Shown here in pieces: positions 1 to 11,681 of a stretch of 64,000 nucleotides of DNA. Source of the DNA: Hansfordia pulvinata. Its lineage: Eukaryota > Ascomycota > Sordariomycetes > Xylariales. The position numbers were made by a program, and so were the translations under genes. Position 1 is the stretch's first letter. Every line of letters begins with the position of its first letter. The DNA lies in assembly GCA_006538405.1 (NCBI GenBank), contig BJKQ01000011.1:745501-809500 (forward strand), written 5' to 3'. The notes below the pieces were generated by a model that worked only from the letters and a program-made list of their open reading frames with translations, did no database searches and was not told the origin of the DNA.

Positions 1-35
1 GCGGGCACTGTAGCTTGTGGATGGGTGTTACTTAC

Positions 36-1641
36 CTTCCGACATGGCAGCAACTGGTTGGACGTAGCTTTGCATCTGAACCTGCTGATCGTGGCTGAGC
101 CCGTTGTCCTCGCAGAGCTTCTTTGCCCATCTCTGGACAAACAAGTCTATGCCTGTCAGGTTATTGTGCTCCACACGGATGACAGATGTCTTTTGAGGAA
201 ACTGCTGCTTGATATCGGCGTAGGGCCTGCAGCTGATGAGGATTTTCAGGTTGTCCGAGCTTTCCGACACCCTGACAAGCTCCTGGAGAAGCTTCTTCCT
301 CTCTGGGGGCTCGATTTCGTCCAGTCCATCCATGATGATGTACGACGGACCGGCGCACGCCAGCAGAGTGGTCAAGAACTCAGATGCTAATTCCACGTTG
401 CCTCGTACTTCTTTTCGATAAGAGTCACAGATCACTGCGTGCAGGTCTGGGTCATCCGAGGCAAGACTGAACGCAAAGGACAAGAGAACGGAGGCTGCAG
501 TCACAGTGGGCTTTTCCTTGTAGCTGAGAAACGCGTACGCCGCACGGATGGGCCTCCCAGGCGCTCCCATACTCTGAACCTTGTCGACCACGCTGCTGAC
601 CAAGAATGTCTTTCCTGGAGTGTTGTCAGTAGGTATGCCGGCGGCGTCTGGCTACAGTTTGAAGAACTTACCAGCACCGGGAATACCCTGCAGCCAGAGC
701 AGCTTCGCCGATCGAGCGCCGGTCTTGAGCCAATCAGAAAATTGGTTATTCTTCATGAGCCAGTCTTCGGCGCCGTCCTCCCTTTTGTTTCGTGTGAATT
801 CGTATTCCGAATGGTATAGACGAGGCGCCACGTGGGTCTGGATTCGATCGAAGTCTCGTGTTCTTCGTTCCTGACCCTCGGCCTCGAGAAGTCGCAATGT
901 TTCCAAGCGCAGTTTGTGCCCATCCTCAACATGCTTTTGCTGCACTTCGGACCTCATGAGACTGGCGTGTTGCTGCACGTTCCGGACGATCGATGCAATG
1001 TCCTTGCGTTGTCTTGGCCAGAGGCACTCCAGAGCCATTTCCGTCTCTTGACGCAATGAATTGACGCTGTCAGTCAGGCAACAGGAATCTGAGTTATGGC
1101 CCGCCAACTCTCGTGCAACCTCGGAGGTGTCAGAATATGACTCACTGGTTTTCTTGAAGAACTTCAATGCGATCAGGTAAAAGTCCAGGATGTCACTGAA
1201 GAACAAGACCATGGCGCTCCTCAAGGCGGCATTGTCGTTGAACAGACTTGTCATCCTCTTGAACTCTGGGAGAAGCCGACCGATCTCGGCGAAAGTGTCG
1301 ATGATGGCATCGAATGATGCCGCCAGCACGCTTGTCCACTGCAGCAGCAATTTGATGGGGCCCCAGATCAAAGCCATCACGTCCGGCTTCACCTGAACAA
1401 ATACCTCGACCGAGGCGGCGTAGTCTTTCAGGCCATCTAAGAAAGGGCGGATCTTGGCCAGATTCCGCATAGTGCGCCGCTTGCTCTGCTCTTCCTGGAT
1501 TTCGTCGACCTTTTCGTAGACCTGCCCGATGGTCGTCGTTTCGAGGAGGTTCTTATAGAGTGCCTCGTCTGCCAGTTTTTCCCTGAATTCGCGCATTGCC
1601 TGCTCGAAAGCAGACTGTGCGGGGTCCGGTGCGGACGCCAT
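36..1641 (-). CDS. NLR-like NACHT NTPase with N-terminal DUF7708-type domain, 3' part missing (off left edge)
   Basis: Likely a fungal NOD-like receptor for non-self or stress sensing and programmed cell death; that role is known for the family and inferred here. The start codon is at 1641..1639. Exon 1 is 1641..672. A 57-nt intron (671..615, GTAAGT...CCAG) contains an in-frame stop. Exon 2 is 614..36 and ends at a second GTAAGT donor at 35. Splicing creates a perfect Walker A across the junction, GIPGAGKTFL (about residues 318-327). Walker B is IIMDGLDEIE near residue 420. Residues ~60-165 are helical and resemble the DUF7708 domain that precedes NACHT in many fungal NLRs (FLDGLKDYAASVEVF, IWGPIKLLLQW). 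The sensor repeats (ankyrin, WD or TPR) lie outside the window, so the NLR subclass cannot be assigned. It reads as functional up to the edge. Confidence 0.85.
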
Positions 1642-4430
1642 GTTGTGTGCTCAGATGCGATGTACTGGCTCATGAGCATGAACGGGGAGGACTGGCAACA
1701 CAACCAGGACTGCGGCGGGCATGCTGGCTTTTTGGCCGGTCCGGGAGGCGAGGCACGTCGCCTGCGTGGAGCATGCGGGCTGCGTGAGCCTTGTGCCGTT
1801 TGGCCCAGGGGAAAGCTCTTGTCGTCCACATCGCGGCGCGTACAGGGTTCCATTGCTTCCTGCAGAAGACGTGTCAGTGGCTGGGCTGCCGGGCGTTTTC
1901 TGTTAGTCGACGGCGTCCCTCGCGGGCCAATGTGCGGCCGAGAGCTCGCAAGGCATACTCGGCGGCTAACTAGACGGAGAAGTATTGACGCGATGACACC
2001 TCGACGGCGGCTCATGACACTTCGTTGCCGCCTCTGACGTTGCATTGAGGCCCCGGAGGCTGCATACTGGCCCCGCAACATGGGCGGTGCGCGTTTGATG
2101 GGCGGTGCGCGGGTACCCAACTATCCCTCACATGAAGGTGAGGTGAGCGTTTGCACGAGGGTAGGACTTGTTCGCACTCAGGTCCAGGGCAGTCGAGTGT
2201 CCGCGCAACCGGCCCCCTTTTCCCTGGACAGCGGCCGTGTGAGTGGGAGTGTGGGCCAGGATAATATGAATGAGTGGCCATGGATAGGTACCTACATGTA
2301 GGTAGTGTAGGGAGATGGTACCTGAGGTAGGGTGCGCAGCGTGCGCAGATGGTGTAGGGTTGGTGTTGTAAGACGGAGGGTTCCCTGAAATCTGGCCTTG
2401 TAGGCCCAAAGCTGCCCACGCCCGCCCTCTTGCACGGTCGTCCCTTCCCAATGCCATCCACCGCCCTCCTGCACCACTGTCACGGCCCCCACAATGGATC
2501 CCCGCCAATTTCAGGCCTTTCACCACTACCTGAGTGAAGAAGCCTTCCAAAGAGGTGTGTACGGGCGGGCACAAGTAGATGGATGAAGGTTGTCAGTATC
2601 GTGGTACGGCTACATGGAGATGATAGTGCCGGGCGAGATCTCCAAAAGGGGCACGTCAGGTACGAGTAAGCACGGAGATAAGGGAGGTCACACCCATACA
2701 CGCGCTGCAGAGACCAACTGCCGAGCCAGACATCACCGTCGCCGGGCAATGACCAAAGCCACGAGCCGTGTACGGAGGAGGAAGACGGATCAGAAGAGAC
2801 GGCCTCACCCTCTCCCGCGTTGCTCATTCGTGAACGGAGATTCCTGTGTAGTCAGCACGGGACCCTTCCACCGGCGACTCTCCGTGGCTATCTGCCACAA
2901 GCTGAAAACCTGGAGGGCCGATGAGAGCTGCGCGTACTCGTAGGCCGACTTGGTCCTCGGAACAGACTGCCCGCGATGACGCCCCCCTTTGTAAACAGCA
3001 GTCGGGGAGCGTGCCACGCTGCAAGGCCGTGTCAAACAACCCCAAGCTCCTCGAGCTCGACTTGATCGAGTACTAGTCGCAGTATTAACTGCTGTCAGCG
3101 TAGCGTACTGGCATGCCTGTTGCTTCTACAGACATGGCCGCCAAAACCGCGCGAGCGGCTGTCGAGATCCTGTGCCATTTGTCCCCATATCCACCGGTTC
3201 CCCGTCTCCCCTCACTCTTTGTAGAGAGAAGCAGAGCGCTCTGCATATGTATGAAAGCATACTCCGGGCTTCCCCCCGGGTGAACACGACGACTAGGTTA
3301 CTCGTAGCTGACGCCTCTGGGCGATGGGGTTCTCCGTCGGATGGGCGGCCGATCGCGCAGGCACTAAACCACCCAGCTGCGCCTACTGTGCGAATAACTG
3401 CTCACGGGTGTGCAAGGTGGCAAGGTATCAGATGAGTAAGTTGGTGGGCGAGTTATTAGAAGACGTTCGGAATATTCCACGAGCGCGCGCCAAGGGGAAG
3501 TGCAGCGCTCCCGGCGGCGCTTGACGTGGCCCGGTTCCGCCGCTAAAAAAGAACGTCTACCCGTAGCGAGACGCATGAGGGCGCCTTCAGGGTCGTCCAT
3601 TTGCTCCAGGAGGGTGGATGAAGAATGCCGTGCCCGGCGGGGTTTTGACGGTATTCAATGCCAGAACGAGGCTCAGGAGGCGAGAACGTTCGTTTCGTAG
3701 AGTTGGTCGGACCGGCGCAACAGGGTAAACCCAACGACACCTCGACACAGTGCAGAGGCTGATAACATTGTCCAGCTTCAAGGTCTAAAACTGCAAGCGT
3801 CCGGATCACAAGGGACCTCTCTGTGACCCCCTGGCTGCCCGGTGAGGCGTGGAATTATCATCCGAGCCTGACCGGTGGGAGAGGCGCTTCGCGGCCGCAC
3901 GTTCTTCTAAGGCCGACCACGCGCCTCTTCGGGCTGCCCGTAGTGTCGTCGATCCCGCGTAGAGCCCGCGAAGCACGGAGCACCGGCTGGCTTGCCTTCG
4001 TCGCCGGTCCGAACGCGCAAGCATGTGCTGGCTGGCATACGAGTACACGTGCGATTTGCTGGCCGTCCGCAAAGCTCTTGACGAAAATGCCGCGCCAACA
4101 TTGACGGGGAAGACTGGCAATAAGGGCGTGACACAGCCGGGTACACCCAGTTGCTTTGCTGAACTACAGCATCACGAGATGATGTCGATGAGAATACGTT
4201 GATGATACGTCGTAAAGAGCGTGGTTGCCATTTCCATAGACAAGATGAATATATATATACGTGTGCGTCATTAAGCGTAAATTGAACCCGGGCGTGTATC
4301 GTCTGCCTGTTATCTTCCCAACCGACCCGTTGCCGTTGCCGTTGCCGTTGCGTGCCCTGCCCCGTCTATCATGATAAACCCCCCATACAATATGCGTACA
4401 ACCCCAACCCCCGTGTCTTCACCCCTCAAA
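1642..4430. other. Intergenic, no supported gene
   Basis: About 2.8 kb between the divergent side of the NLR gene and the 3' end of the seven-helix gene. Only short overlapping frames without recognisable protein features occur. It holds TACCTA/TAGGTA blocks near 2288-2335, two TACTCGTA motifs (2935, 3299) and a short GTTGCC hexamer repeat (about four units) at 4329-4351. The TATATATA-like stretch near 4250 has no adjacent gene start. Confidence 0.6.
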
Positions 4431-5992
4431 TCAGACCTTCTCGAACGTGTTGTGCGGGTCGACGCCGTAGTGCCGCCTCAGCTCCTCGGTCGAGCTCGTC
4501 TTGCTGGTCTGGTCGTCCTCGATGACGACGGTGGTCTCGACGGTGCGCTGGATGCCGGGCCCGTCGTCCATCTCGATGCCGTCCTTGTCGGCCCGGATGA
4601 TGGTGTTGTTGCCCTGGACGGTGCCGCCGAACTTGTTGGAGGCGCCGCCCTTGGACTTCTTGCCGTGGCTCGTGGTGGCGGCGGTCGTCTTCCCGGTCTG
4701 CTTGCTAGGGTCCGTCTTGTCCTGCGACGTCGTCGAGCGCCAGTCGTACGTGTCGTCGGTCGAGGCGCGCACGACCTTGACGATCAGGTCGGCCATCTTC
4801 ATCTCGATGTGCAGCTTGCACAGGTAGGCCATGGACTGGAACTGCGCGTAGACGAGCGAGTTGGGCGCGAACATGAGGCCGATCAGGACGATCTGGAGAG
4901 AGAGAGAGAGAGAGAGAAGACCGAGGTTAGCGAGCCCACTCAGAAGCTGCTTGCGAAAAAAAAAAAAAAAGTAGATTTGGTAGCAGACTCACGTCCAAGA
5001 TGAGCGAGACGACGGCCATGACGCAGTTGACGCGGTACACGGGCCAGTACTTGCGGAGGCCGTTGTCGATGAGGCGGACGCGGACGAGCCAGATGAAGTA
5101 GACGTTGAGGCCGACGTCGATGACGCAGATGAGCGCCTTCTCGATCCGGTCCCAGATCGAGTTGACCAGGATCCACGTCGGCGAGATCTGCAGGCGCGCG
5201 GGGATCCAGACGACGAACACGCTGGCGTTGATGATGCCGACGACGATGATGACGTACACGGACAGCCGTTTTGCCTAGAATGAAAAAAAAAGAGGGGGAG
5301 GTCCAGAGTCAGTTTCTGATAATGAGGGCCGAAGCCGGGGTTCCCGTAGAGGCGACGGGTGGGCTGCTCACCTGTCTGCGGGAAGTCATCAGGAGACCGA
5401 GTCTATTGATGATGACTTGGAAGAGCAGCTGGATCTGGAACACCCAGAGGAAAGCTGGGATACGCATGTCAGTATGAGCCCGTCGAGGGTACCACTGGGG
5501 GCGTCGGATGCCGTACCGATGAAGAAGAAGACCCAGAAACTGAGGGGGCAAGGTTAGCGATGGACAGCAAACGGTGAGAGTGAGTCGTCGTCTCGTCGGT
5601 CACACACACACCTTGGCGGGAACAGCCTCCTCATAAACGTCCACGTCAACACGGCCATTCCGATATTACTCAGCCATGTCCCCCATCTGTTCGCCATGTC
5701 AGTCAGCCTTGCCTCTGTGGCACATACCCCATTGGGCCGCGACGCCAGGCGGCATCACGGGTCCCGGAGAAACTCACACTAGGAACATGTACGGCTTGAG
5801 GGTGTGGTAGCGCTTGTACATGAGCCTGGTCTGCCGGGCGGCCGTGGCCAGGGAGAAGCAGATGACGGCGAGGGCGAAGCCGAAGAAGATGCTGGAGAGG
5901 TCGCGGTTCGCGGGGTCCAGGGAGTCGAAGACGTAGCCGGGCGGGACCAGGAGGCCCAGCTGCTGGTTGTCGGAGTCTCCAATCTCGGACAT
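4431..5992 (-). CDS. Seven-helix integral membrane protein of unknown function (six exons)
   Basis: The model is complement(join(4431..4892, 4993..5274, 5372..5454, 5517..5539, 5612..5686, 5778..5992)), giving 379 aa. All introns are GT-AG and the frame closes exactly. Exon 3 is a 23-nt micro-exon. The protein starts MSEIGDSDNQQLGLLVPPGY and has about seven hydrophobic helices: FFGFALAVICFSLAT, VWGTWLSNIGMAVLTW, FWVFFFIAFLWVFQ, VYVIIVVGIINASVFVVW, ALICVIDVGLNVYFIWL, VNCVMAVVSLILDVIVLIGL, and a weaker one near LVYAQFQSMAYL. A hydrophilic tail of ~120 residues follows, rich in Ser, Thr, Lys and Asp and ending NTFEKV. It resembles uncharacterised fungal plasma-membrane proteins with a GPCR-like topology. 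I see no CFEM domain and cannot assign a ligand or partner. The exon structure is much surer than the function. Confidence 0.85.
4896..4970. repeat. GA microsatellite and A15 tract inside intron 5 of the seven-helix gene
   Basis: On the plus strand this is (GA)n at 4896-4918 and A15 at 4956-4970. Read in the gene's direction (minus) they form a T15 tract and a long CT tract ending directly at the CCAG acceptor, so they work as an extended polypyrimidine tract. Confidence 0.85.
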
Positions 5993-7625
5993 GGCGAGCT
6001 GGATAGGATGGTGTTTTCACAGCTATACTGCGGTTGTTGTCGTTGAAGATGGCGCGGCGGTGCGAGGAACTCGAGCTCTGAGGGATGGAGCTCGAGCGTT
6101 GTCGAGGAGAGCCTTGCTGGTTCCGTCCGATACCTATCATGAACACCTAACAGATCATGGCGAAGAAACCCTCAAGACGAGGGAGAGAGACTGGAAGAGC
6201 CAGAGAAGGAGGCATTGTGGGCTCTAATAACCACCAACGCATTGCGCACTGACGCTCTTCATGTGTCTACGAGTATACACATGCGCCGGAAGTGTGTGTG
6301 TGTGCGGCCCGGCGTGGTGCACGATCAAGCTGTGTGCTGTGCACGCGTCCACACACGCCGTCTCTCTCCGCTGTTCATGTCGGCGCTAGAAACGAGAAGG
6401 GCTCAGCTACTCGCACCTATGTTTACCTATGTTGTTAGCTGGAGAGCACGGGAGGTGAGAGCCGGCGGTGCTTCTGACGCCCTCATGACTGGGTCGACGG
6501 ACGGATCGTGGGCTAGCGCACCGAACCCTGCCACTTTAGAGCCGCCGGTCCAGCTCGCCACCTCGCTCGTGCTCGCACGGTGGCACGCCAGCGAAGAAGC
6601 ACTGCTGGACCCGTGGAGATGGATGTCGGTCCATACCTACGCGTGGGAGAAGCCCACTCAAAAGTCCGGGGCAGCGTTGCGGGTTGGGCCTGTCAAAACC
6701 CGCCGTAAGTCCTGGTGGGTTGGGCGTCCGTGCCCCAGGCGCCGGCATCATCGCAGGACGGACTGTCTGACTTGTTGGTCGCCAGCGTGCACGGGCATCT
6801 CTGAACAGGGGTCGCGCGCGAGTATACATATCTGACGTTGATGACAGCGCGGGTCTGTCTTGTTCTTACGAGTATTAGCCTCTGATGGGGAGGGCCGTGC
6901 GGCGGGTAAGATCCAAGCAGAGCAGCAGGCCATTCTCGGTCGAGCATTCGTCCGCTGACGCTTCGTTTGCTATGTGTGTGTGTATGTACGAGTACATGTC
7001 ATGCCTCTTACTTCCAGGGGTAATAAATGAACAGAGAAACGAGAGCACGATACTCGGATATCCAGCAGGAGGAGTATTGTTGGTGATGGCCCAACCGGCC
7101 ATGGGCATGTTCGACGAGGCTCTGCCACGTGCCAATCGCCATCTACGAGCAGGGAAACTCCATCCATTATGTAGGGTAGCAGGGACCGATGTCCTCTCTC
7201 TGCATCGACGAGTAGGTACTCGTACTCGTGCAGATCTCGAGCGATGGCGGGTGTAAGTAAGCGGCGGGCTTCAACCAACGCCACCACTCGTTACTTGTTA
7301 CTAACAACTGTACTTGTACAGAGCACTCGTACGTAATCGTAGTAGACGGCCAGCACTCGCACTCGGCCCAGCATCCCCAATGCAGAAAGCCGCCCGTGGC
7401 TGTCCATGGACCCGTCGTCCCATCTTCAGCTCGCTGGCAGGCAGGCCCGCGAGGCTCCCCGGCCACGGTCCGGCCAAAGTGGTGAGTGGCCAGCACAGCA
7501 GTCACTTTATAAGATCGTCTCTCCTTCTTGATCGACGCTTCGTGGTGCGGATCATAGTGCGTGCGTCGGGGTATCCGTGCTGGCCGCCGGCCAAGACTTG
7601 GCAAGCGTTTATTTCTCAGGCACGG

Positions 7626-7628
<3 letters not shown>

Positions 7629-7669
<41 letters not shown>
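7629..7669. repeat. (TC)n dinucleotide microsatellite
   Basis: About 20 uninterrupted TC units directly visible in the sequence, with no gene nearby. Confidence 0.97.
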
Positions 7670-7672
<3 letters not shown>

Positions 7673-10551
7673 GTGACTGTCTGTGACTACCACCATAATG
7701 CCATGCCATGCGACCGTGCTGCTCTCCACGCCGATCAATTTAGGGAGCCCACCCACATCTAAGTCTGTGCGGGCTGCCGACTGACATCCACGATGATTAC
7801 GAGTAGCTGCTTTCCCCCTTTTCCACCACCACCACCAATCCTCTCCCGCGACGCCGCATCCTTCTGGAAACGAGTTCGCGCCCCGTCATTGGCCCGCTCG
7901 TTCCAGAAAAAGGGCTGCTGCGTGCACCCGCCCAAACCTGCCAACCTTTGACAGGCCAATCATCTGTATCATGTATACTACCTACCCTGCTTACCTTACC
8001 TACTCGCCCGGACGGTCCGGATTTCCCGGGGCCCTGCAGACCGGCGCGCCACAGGAAGGGAGAGAGGGCTTTGGGCCCCGAGTCTAAACCCCCCCCCAAC
8101 AGAGTTCCGTCCCCGTTTCGGGCGACTGGCACGACTGCATCGCATCGCGCGCGCGCGCTCTCGGTGGACCCCAAGACGTCTGCCAGCCTGCCCATCCTGA
8201 CTGACAGCGCCCCCGCCTGTCGGGACGGACATCGGGAGATAGCGTGGGGAAGGGGGTCGATAGTTCGTCCGAACACTCGTCAGCTCCGGCGGGTCTACCT
8301 CGGCAATGGCATTCGGCGGGGGTGAACTCGGGTCAGAATTCTCCCCAGGAGAAGGAGAGAAGCCCTCAATCTCCTCGAGATCTGACAGTGTTCTGAACTC
8401 CCAAACCTCCGCCCAAGCCCGAGCCGAGGGCGACGGCGAGAGCCGCAAGCATGAATGGAAGAAAGCGCAAAGATCACCGCCCACACAGCAAAGCCGCTGG
8501 CGCTCAGCTCGAGAGGAGTATGAGCAGTGTCAGATAGGCCTTGCTTGTTCGCGCAGAGCACCTGACCCGGTACCACTTGCCATCCCTCACGGGAGGAGAT
8601 CCCCCAACAAGCAATGCAGAACAAACTCCCCACTACCGACCTGTGCTCAGGCCTGGTGCCTCACGAGCCAGCGATCGGCTCAGGGTCGCCTTCGCCCAGC
8701 TTGGGTGCGCGGCGAGATCAGCAGCCGGGATTGTCGCGGGCCCGAAGAGAGTAGAGAAAGTAACCTTTTCTGCCTGCCAATGACCGAGGCATGTGCTGAC
8801 GACTGCACCGCGAAGCTGAATGGCTGGCTACCCGGTGCTATAGGCCGATCTACAGGGGGGAAGATAGGGCCAGGGCATGGCTTTGCAAGGGCTACCCTGG
8901 ATGTGCTTGCTGTGTGCTGGGGTGTTCGAATTCGACAAGGGTGAATGGGTCTGAGAGCCGGCAGTCTGGTGCGAGCCAAGAAAGGGCTTTTTAGGGGAGA
9001 GAGGGCTGTGAGGTGAAGCGAACTACTCTTCACCCGATTGTGTTGGAATTGACTCCAGGTCATCGAATGATTCTGGTCGAGTGGAAGCTTTCGTCTCCAG
9101 TCAGTCCCACCCCTAAGAAGCCGCGTCTACTCGTAAACATCCTGCAAAGGTGTCGCAGGCGAAACTCGGCGAGTCTCCGCGGAACCAAGAAGACTGGCCT
9201 GGATGCTCAAGACGAGCGCGCTGCCTGTAGCCAGCTAAGCGGGGACGACGAGCAGATATGCGCTGTTGAAGAAATCTGGCCACCGACCCTAACCTCGCTC
9301 TATGGCGATCTCGGGGTATCGAAGCTGGGTTTGCTCTCCGCCCTTCAAGTAAGGACCTCAGGATGCAACCATCGTTGCAAGGGGCCACATGACTCGAGAA
9401 CTGCACATGGAGCGGGCGAAGACGAGTCAGAAGGTAACCTACCATCCATAGCAAGCCAGAAATAGGTATCACTATCGGAGAATGGGGGGAAACGAGCATT
9501 CAGCAAGCCGCGCGGGCATCGCTTTGACCAAGTCGGCTTCGGAGAGCGCCAGGACTGCGAGGCTAGACCGGTGAACAGAAGACCCCCTTTCCCCTTCCTT
9601 CGAAGAAGCCCGAGTCACCAATCGTTCCATTCGTTTTCAGGAGACCCCGCCAACATAGCCACTTCACAACTCGCACATAGGGAACGAGGGTTGGTTATTG
9701 ATATCTTCTATATCCGCTCATCTGCCGGGCCCGAGAGAAGCTGACGACCATCTTGACACGGCGACCTTGTCCGACTGACATTGAGGTTTTTCGTGGTTAT
9801 GCACCCGTCGCCTCTTAAATGCAAGAGCGCATATCGTGCCCTGGGTAGAAAGGAGGACTACCCAGCTTATCGCAGTGTCCAGCCCAAGGCAGTTGTGGCC
9901 ATGGATCGAGGGACTGGTGCCTTCTGTCGCCCGATTTCACATGGCAGCCCCTCGGCTAATAGAGGTTACCGAGCCTGACTGCCCCTGATGGCATCCCGGA
10001 TGACTCTCGGTGCCTGCGTGACCTGGCCGGGGCGTCGTGCCACAGTTCATCATCCGCGCCAATAACGCAGCCGAAAGGCCTTTGAGGACAGAGAAACCGA
10101 GGCAAGAGTAGACTTGAGTCTTGCTGACTGAAGGCTTCGCCATAATCCGTTTCCCATGGTCTAGGGGTTGCGGGAATTTGTGTGCTCCCATTATCCCCTC
10201 CCCACCATAGTTGCACTGCTTCTACCCACGCCTCGAAAAATCACAGGAGTGATGTCTCCGTGTAGCTATCTCGTTTCTTCTAGATTACGCCTCACCGAGC
10301 CTCTACCGTTGATGATTGACAACCTTGTGGCAAGTCCGGCACTCGTACAACGAGTCTTTCCCCGTCTGTGACGCGTGTCAACGGTCCGAACAGCCTGTCG
10401 CTATTAACTCACATGTTCAGCTCCACGCGGCTTGGCAGGACGTCCCTATCAGCTCATCTGACCAAAGGAACATCCGTGCAGCGTCCTAGAATGTACGCAT
10501 AGCTATAAGTGGACCGAGAAAGATCGATGTAAAGAGCATGCTGCCAGGCGG

Positions 10552-10560
10552 TATAAATAG
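10552..10560 (+). promoter_or_regulatory. Orphan canonical TATA box (TATAAATAG)
   Basis: A perfect TATAWAWR-type match followed by a pyrimidine-rich stretch and CTACGCAG at about +110, which resembles a 3' splice site. No open frame longer than about a dozen codons follows the first ATG. It could drive a non-coding transcript, be a relic, or be chance. Confidence 0.25.
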
Positions 10561-11463
10561 CTGCTGAGGGCGAGGGCGCATACTACACTGTAACTGTTTG
10601 TAGCTATTAGGTCTAAGATTTACGGCCTTTGTTCACATTTACACTGCTCTTCTCTCTACGCAGAACAGCAATCCGCGAGCGCGCAAGTCAGAGCCCACAC
10701 TATGAAAAGCGATCGCCAGCAAAGGTTATGTCAGTAGTGCAAAGCCCGTATTGCTCTTGCTTTCCATTGCTGTTGCGAGCCTCTCGACACACGCCTTGAG
10801 CACTTCCCCAAGGCCTCGTTCCAACTAAGCCATCTTCTAGGAGGCTGTCTTTAGTGGCTAAGCTGTGAGCCCGCCCGGCTTGGATTCCCTCAGACTCTCG
10901 CTTGAGCTGACGCTGGAAGTAGGGTGTGTCAAAAGCTATCGGGGCGCACTCGACAGCATTGCTGGGCCGCCGAGACAGAAAGCCTTGCCCATGGAGTTAC
11001 TTCGAACGTATTGATCAATGTCAAGTTACCACGAGCAGCTGATGGATCGAAGGGCTAACCAGGCGACATGCTCGCGAGCACCTGAGCCGGCAGGCTGTCC
11101 CAAATTGACAAGCACTCATCTACCCTAAGTTGTTGTTCGTCGGATAATAGGGGAAACCGACCAATGGAACCAAAAAAAACAGTAAGCCGCTCTGCCCCGG
11201 GAAGCTGTCGCCATTTGCGTATGCCCCAAGAAGCTGGTCAAGCTCCAGGTACCAGCAGATACCAGCGCGCCTGACATGGCCGGCATGAACGAGACGAGCC
11301 CCGACCGACCGACCGACTCCTCGCCCTCTACCTCCACAGCCCGCCCAGGGCCAGCTGCGCTCATGCCCCTCTTCGCGCGTACTCTCGCAGATTCTCTCGG
11401 CTGCCCGCCGACGAGCGAAGCCTTGTCCGGGCGCCCGGGCCCCGCGGCCAGGGGTCCGAGGTA

Positions 11464-11505
11464 GGCAAGCAGGCAAGCAGGCAAGCAGGCAGGGAGGCAG
11501 GCAAG
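11464..11505. repeat. GCAAGCAG-type tandem repeat
   Basis: Several imperfect copies of an 8-nt unit (GCAAGCAG and GCAGGGAG variants) in an intergenic region. It accounts for the Leu/Ala/Cys-rich spurious frames read through it. Confidence 0.8.
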
Positions 11506-11667
11506 CCCGGCGAGGAACGGCCAGGATGTGGGGAGGCTAGGATGCTCGCCGCACGATCCCGGCACCTGTGTGCAAGCATAGTGCACCCCAAGGTGGGCTG
11601 CCCGCCAACAACGAGATGGCAATCACATTTGGGGACGACGGATGGGAAAATCAGGATTTGCAGGAAT

Positions 11668-11681
11668 CCCCCCCCCCCCCC
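11668..11681. repeat. C14 homopolymer
   Basis: Fourteen consecutive C in intergenic DNA. Confidence 0.95.

Noticed and set aside
8306..8944. 212-aa plus-strand frame
   Set aside because: No recognisable motif, no neighbouring splice signals that extend it, and similar open frames on the other strand.
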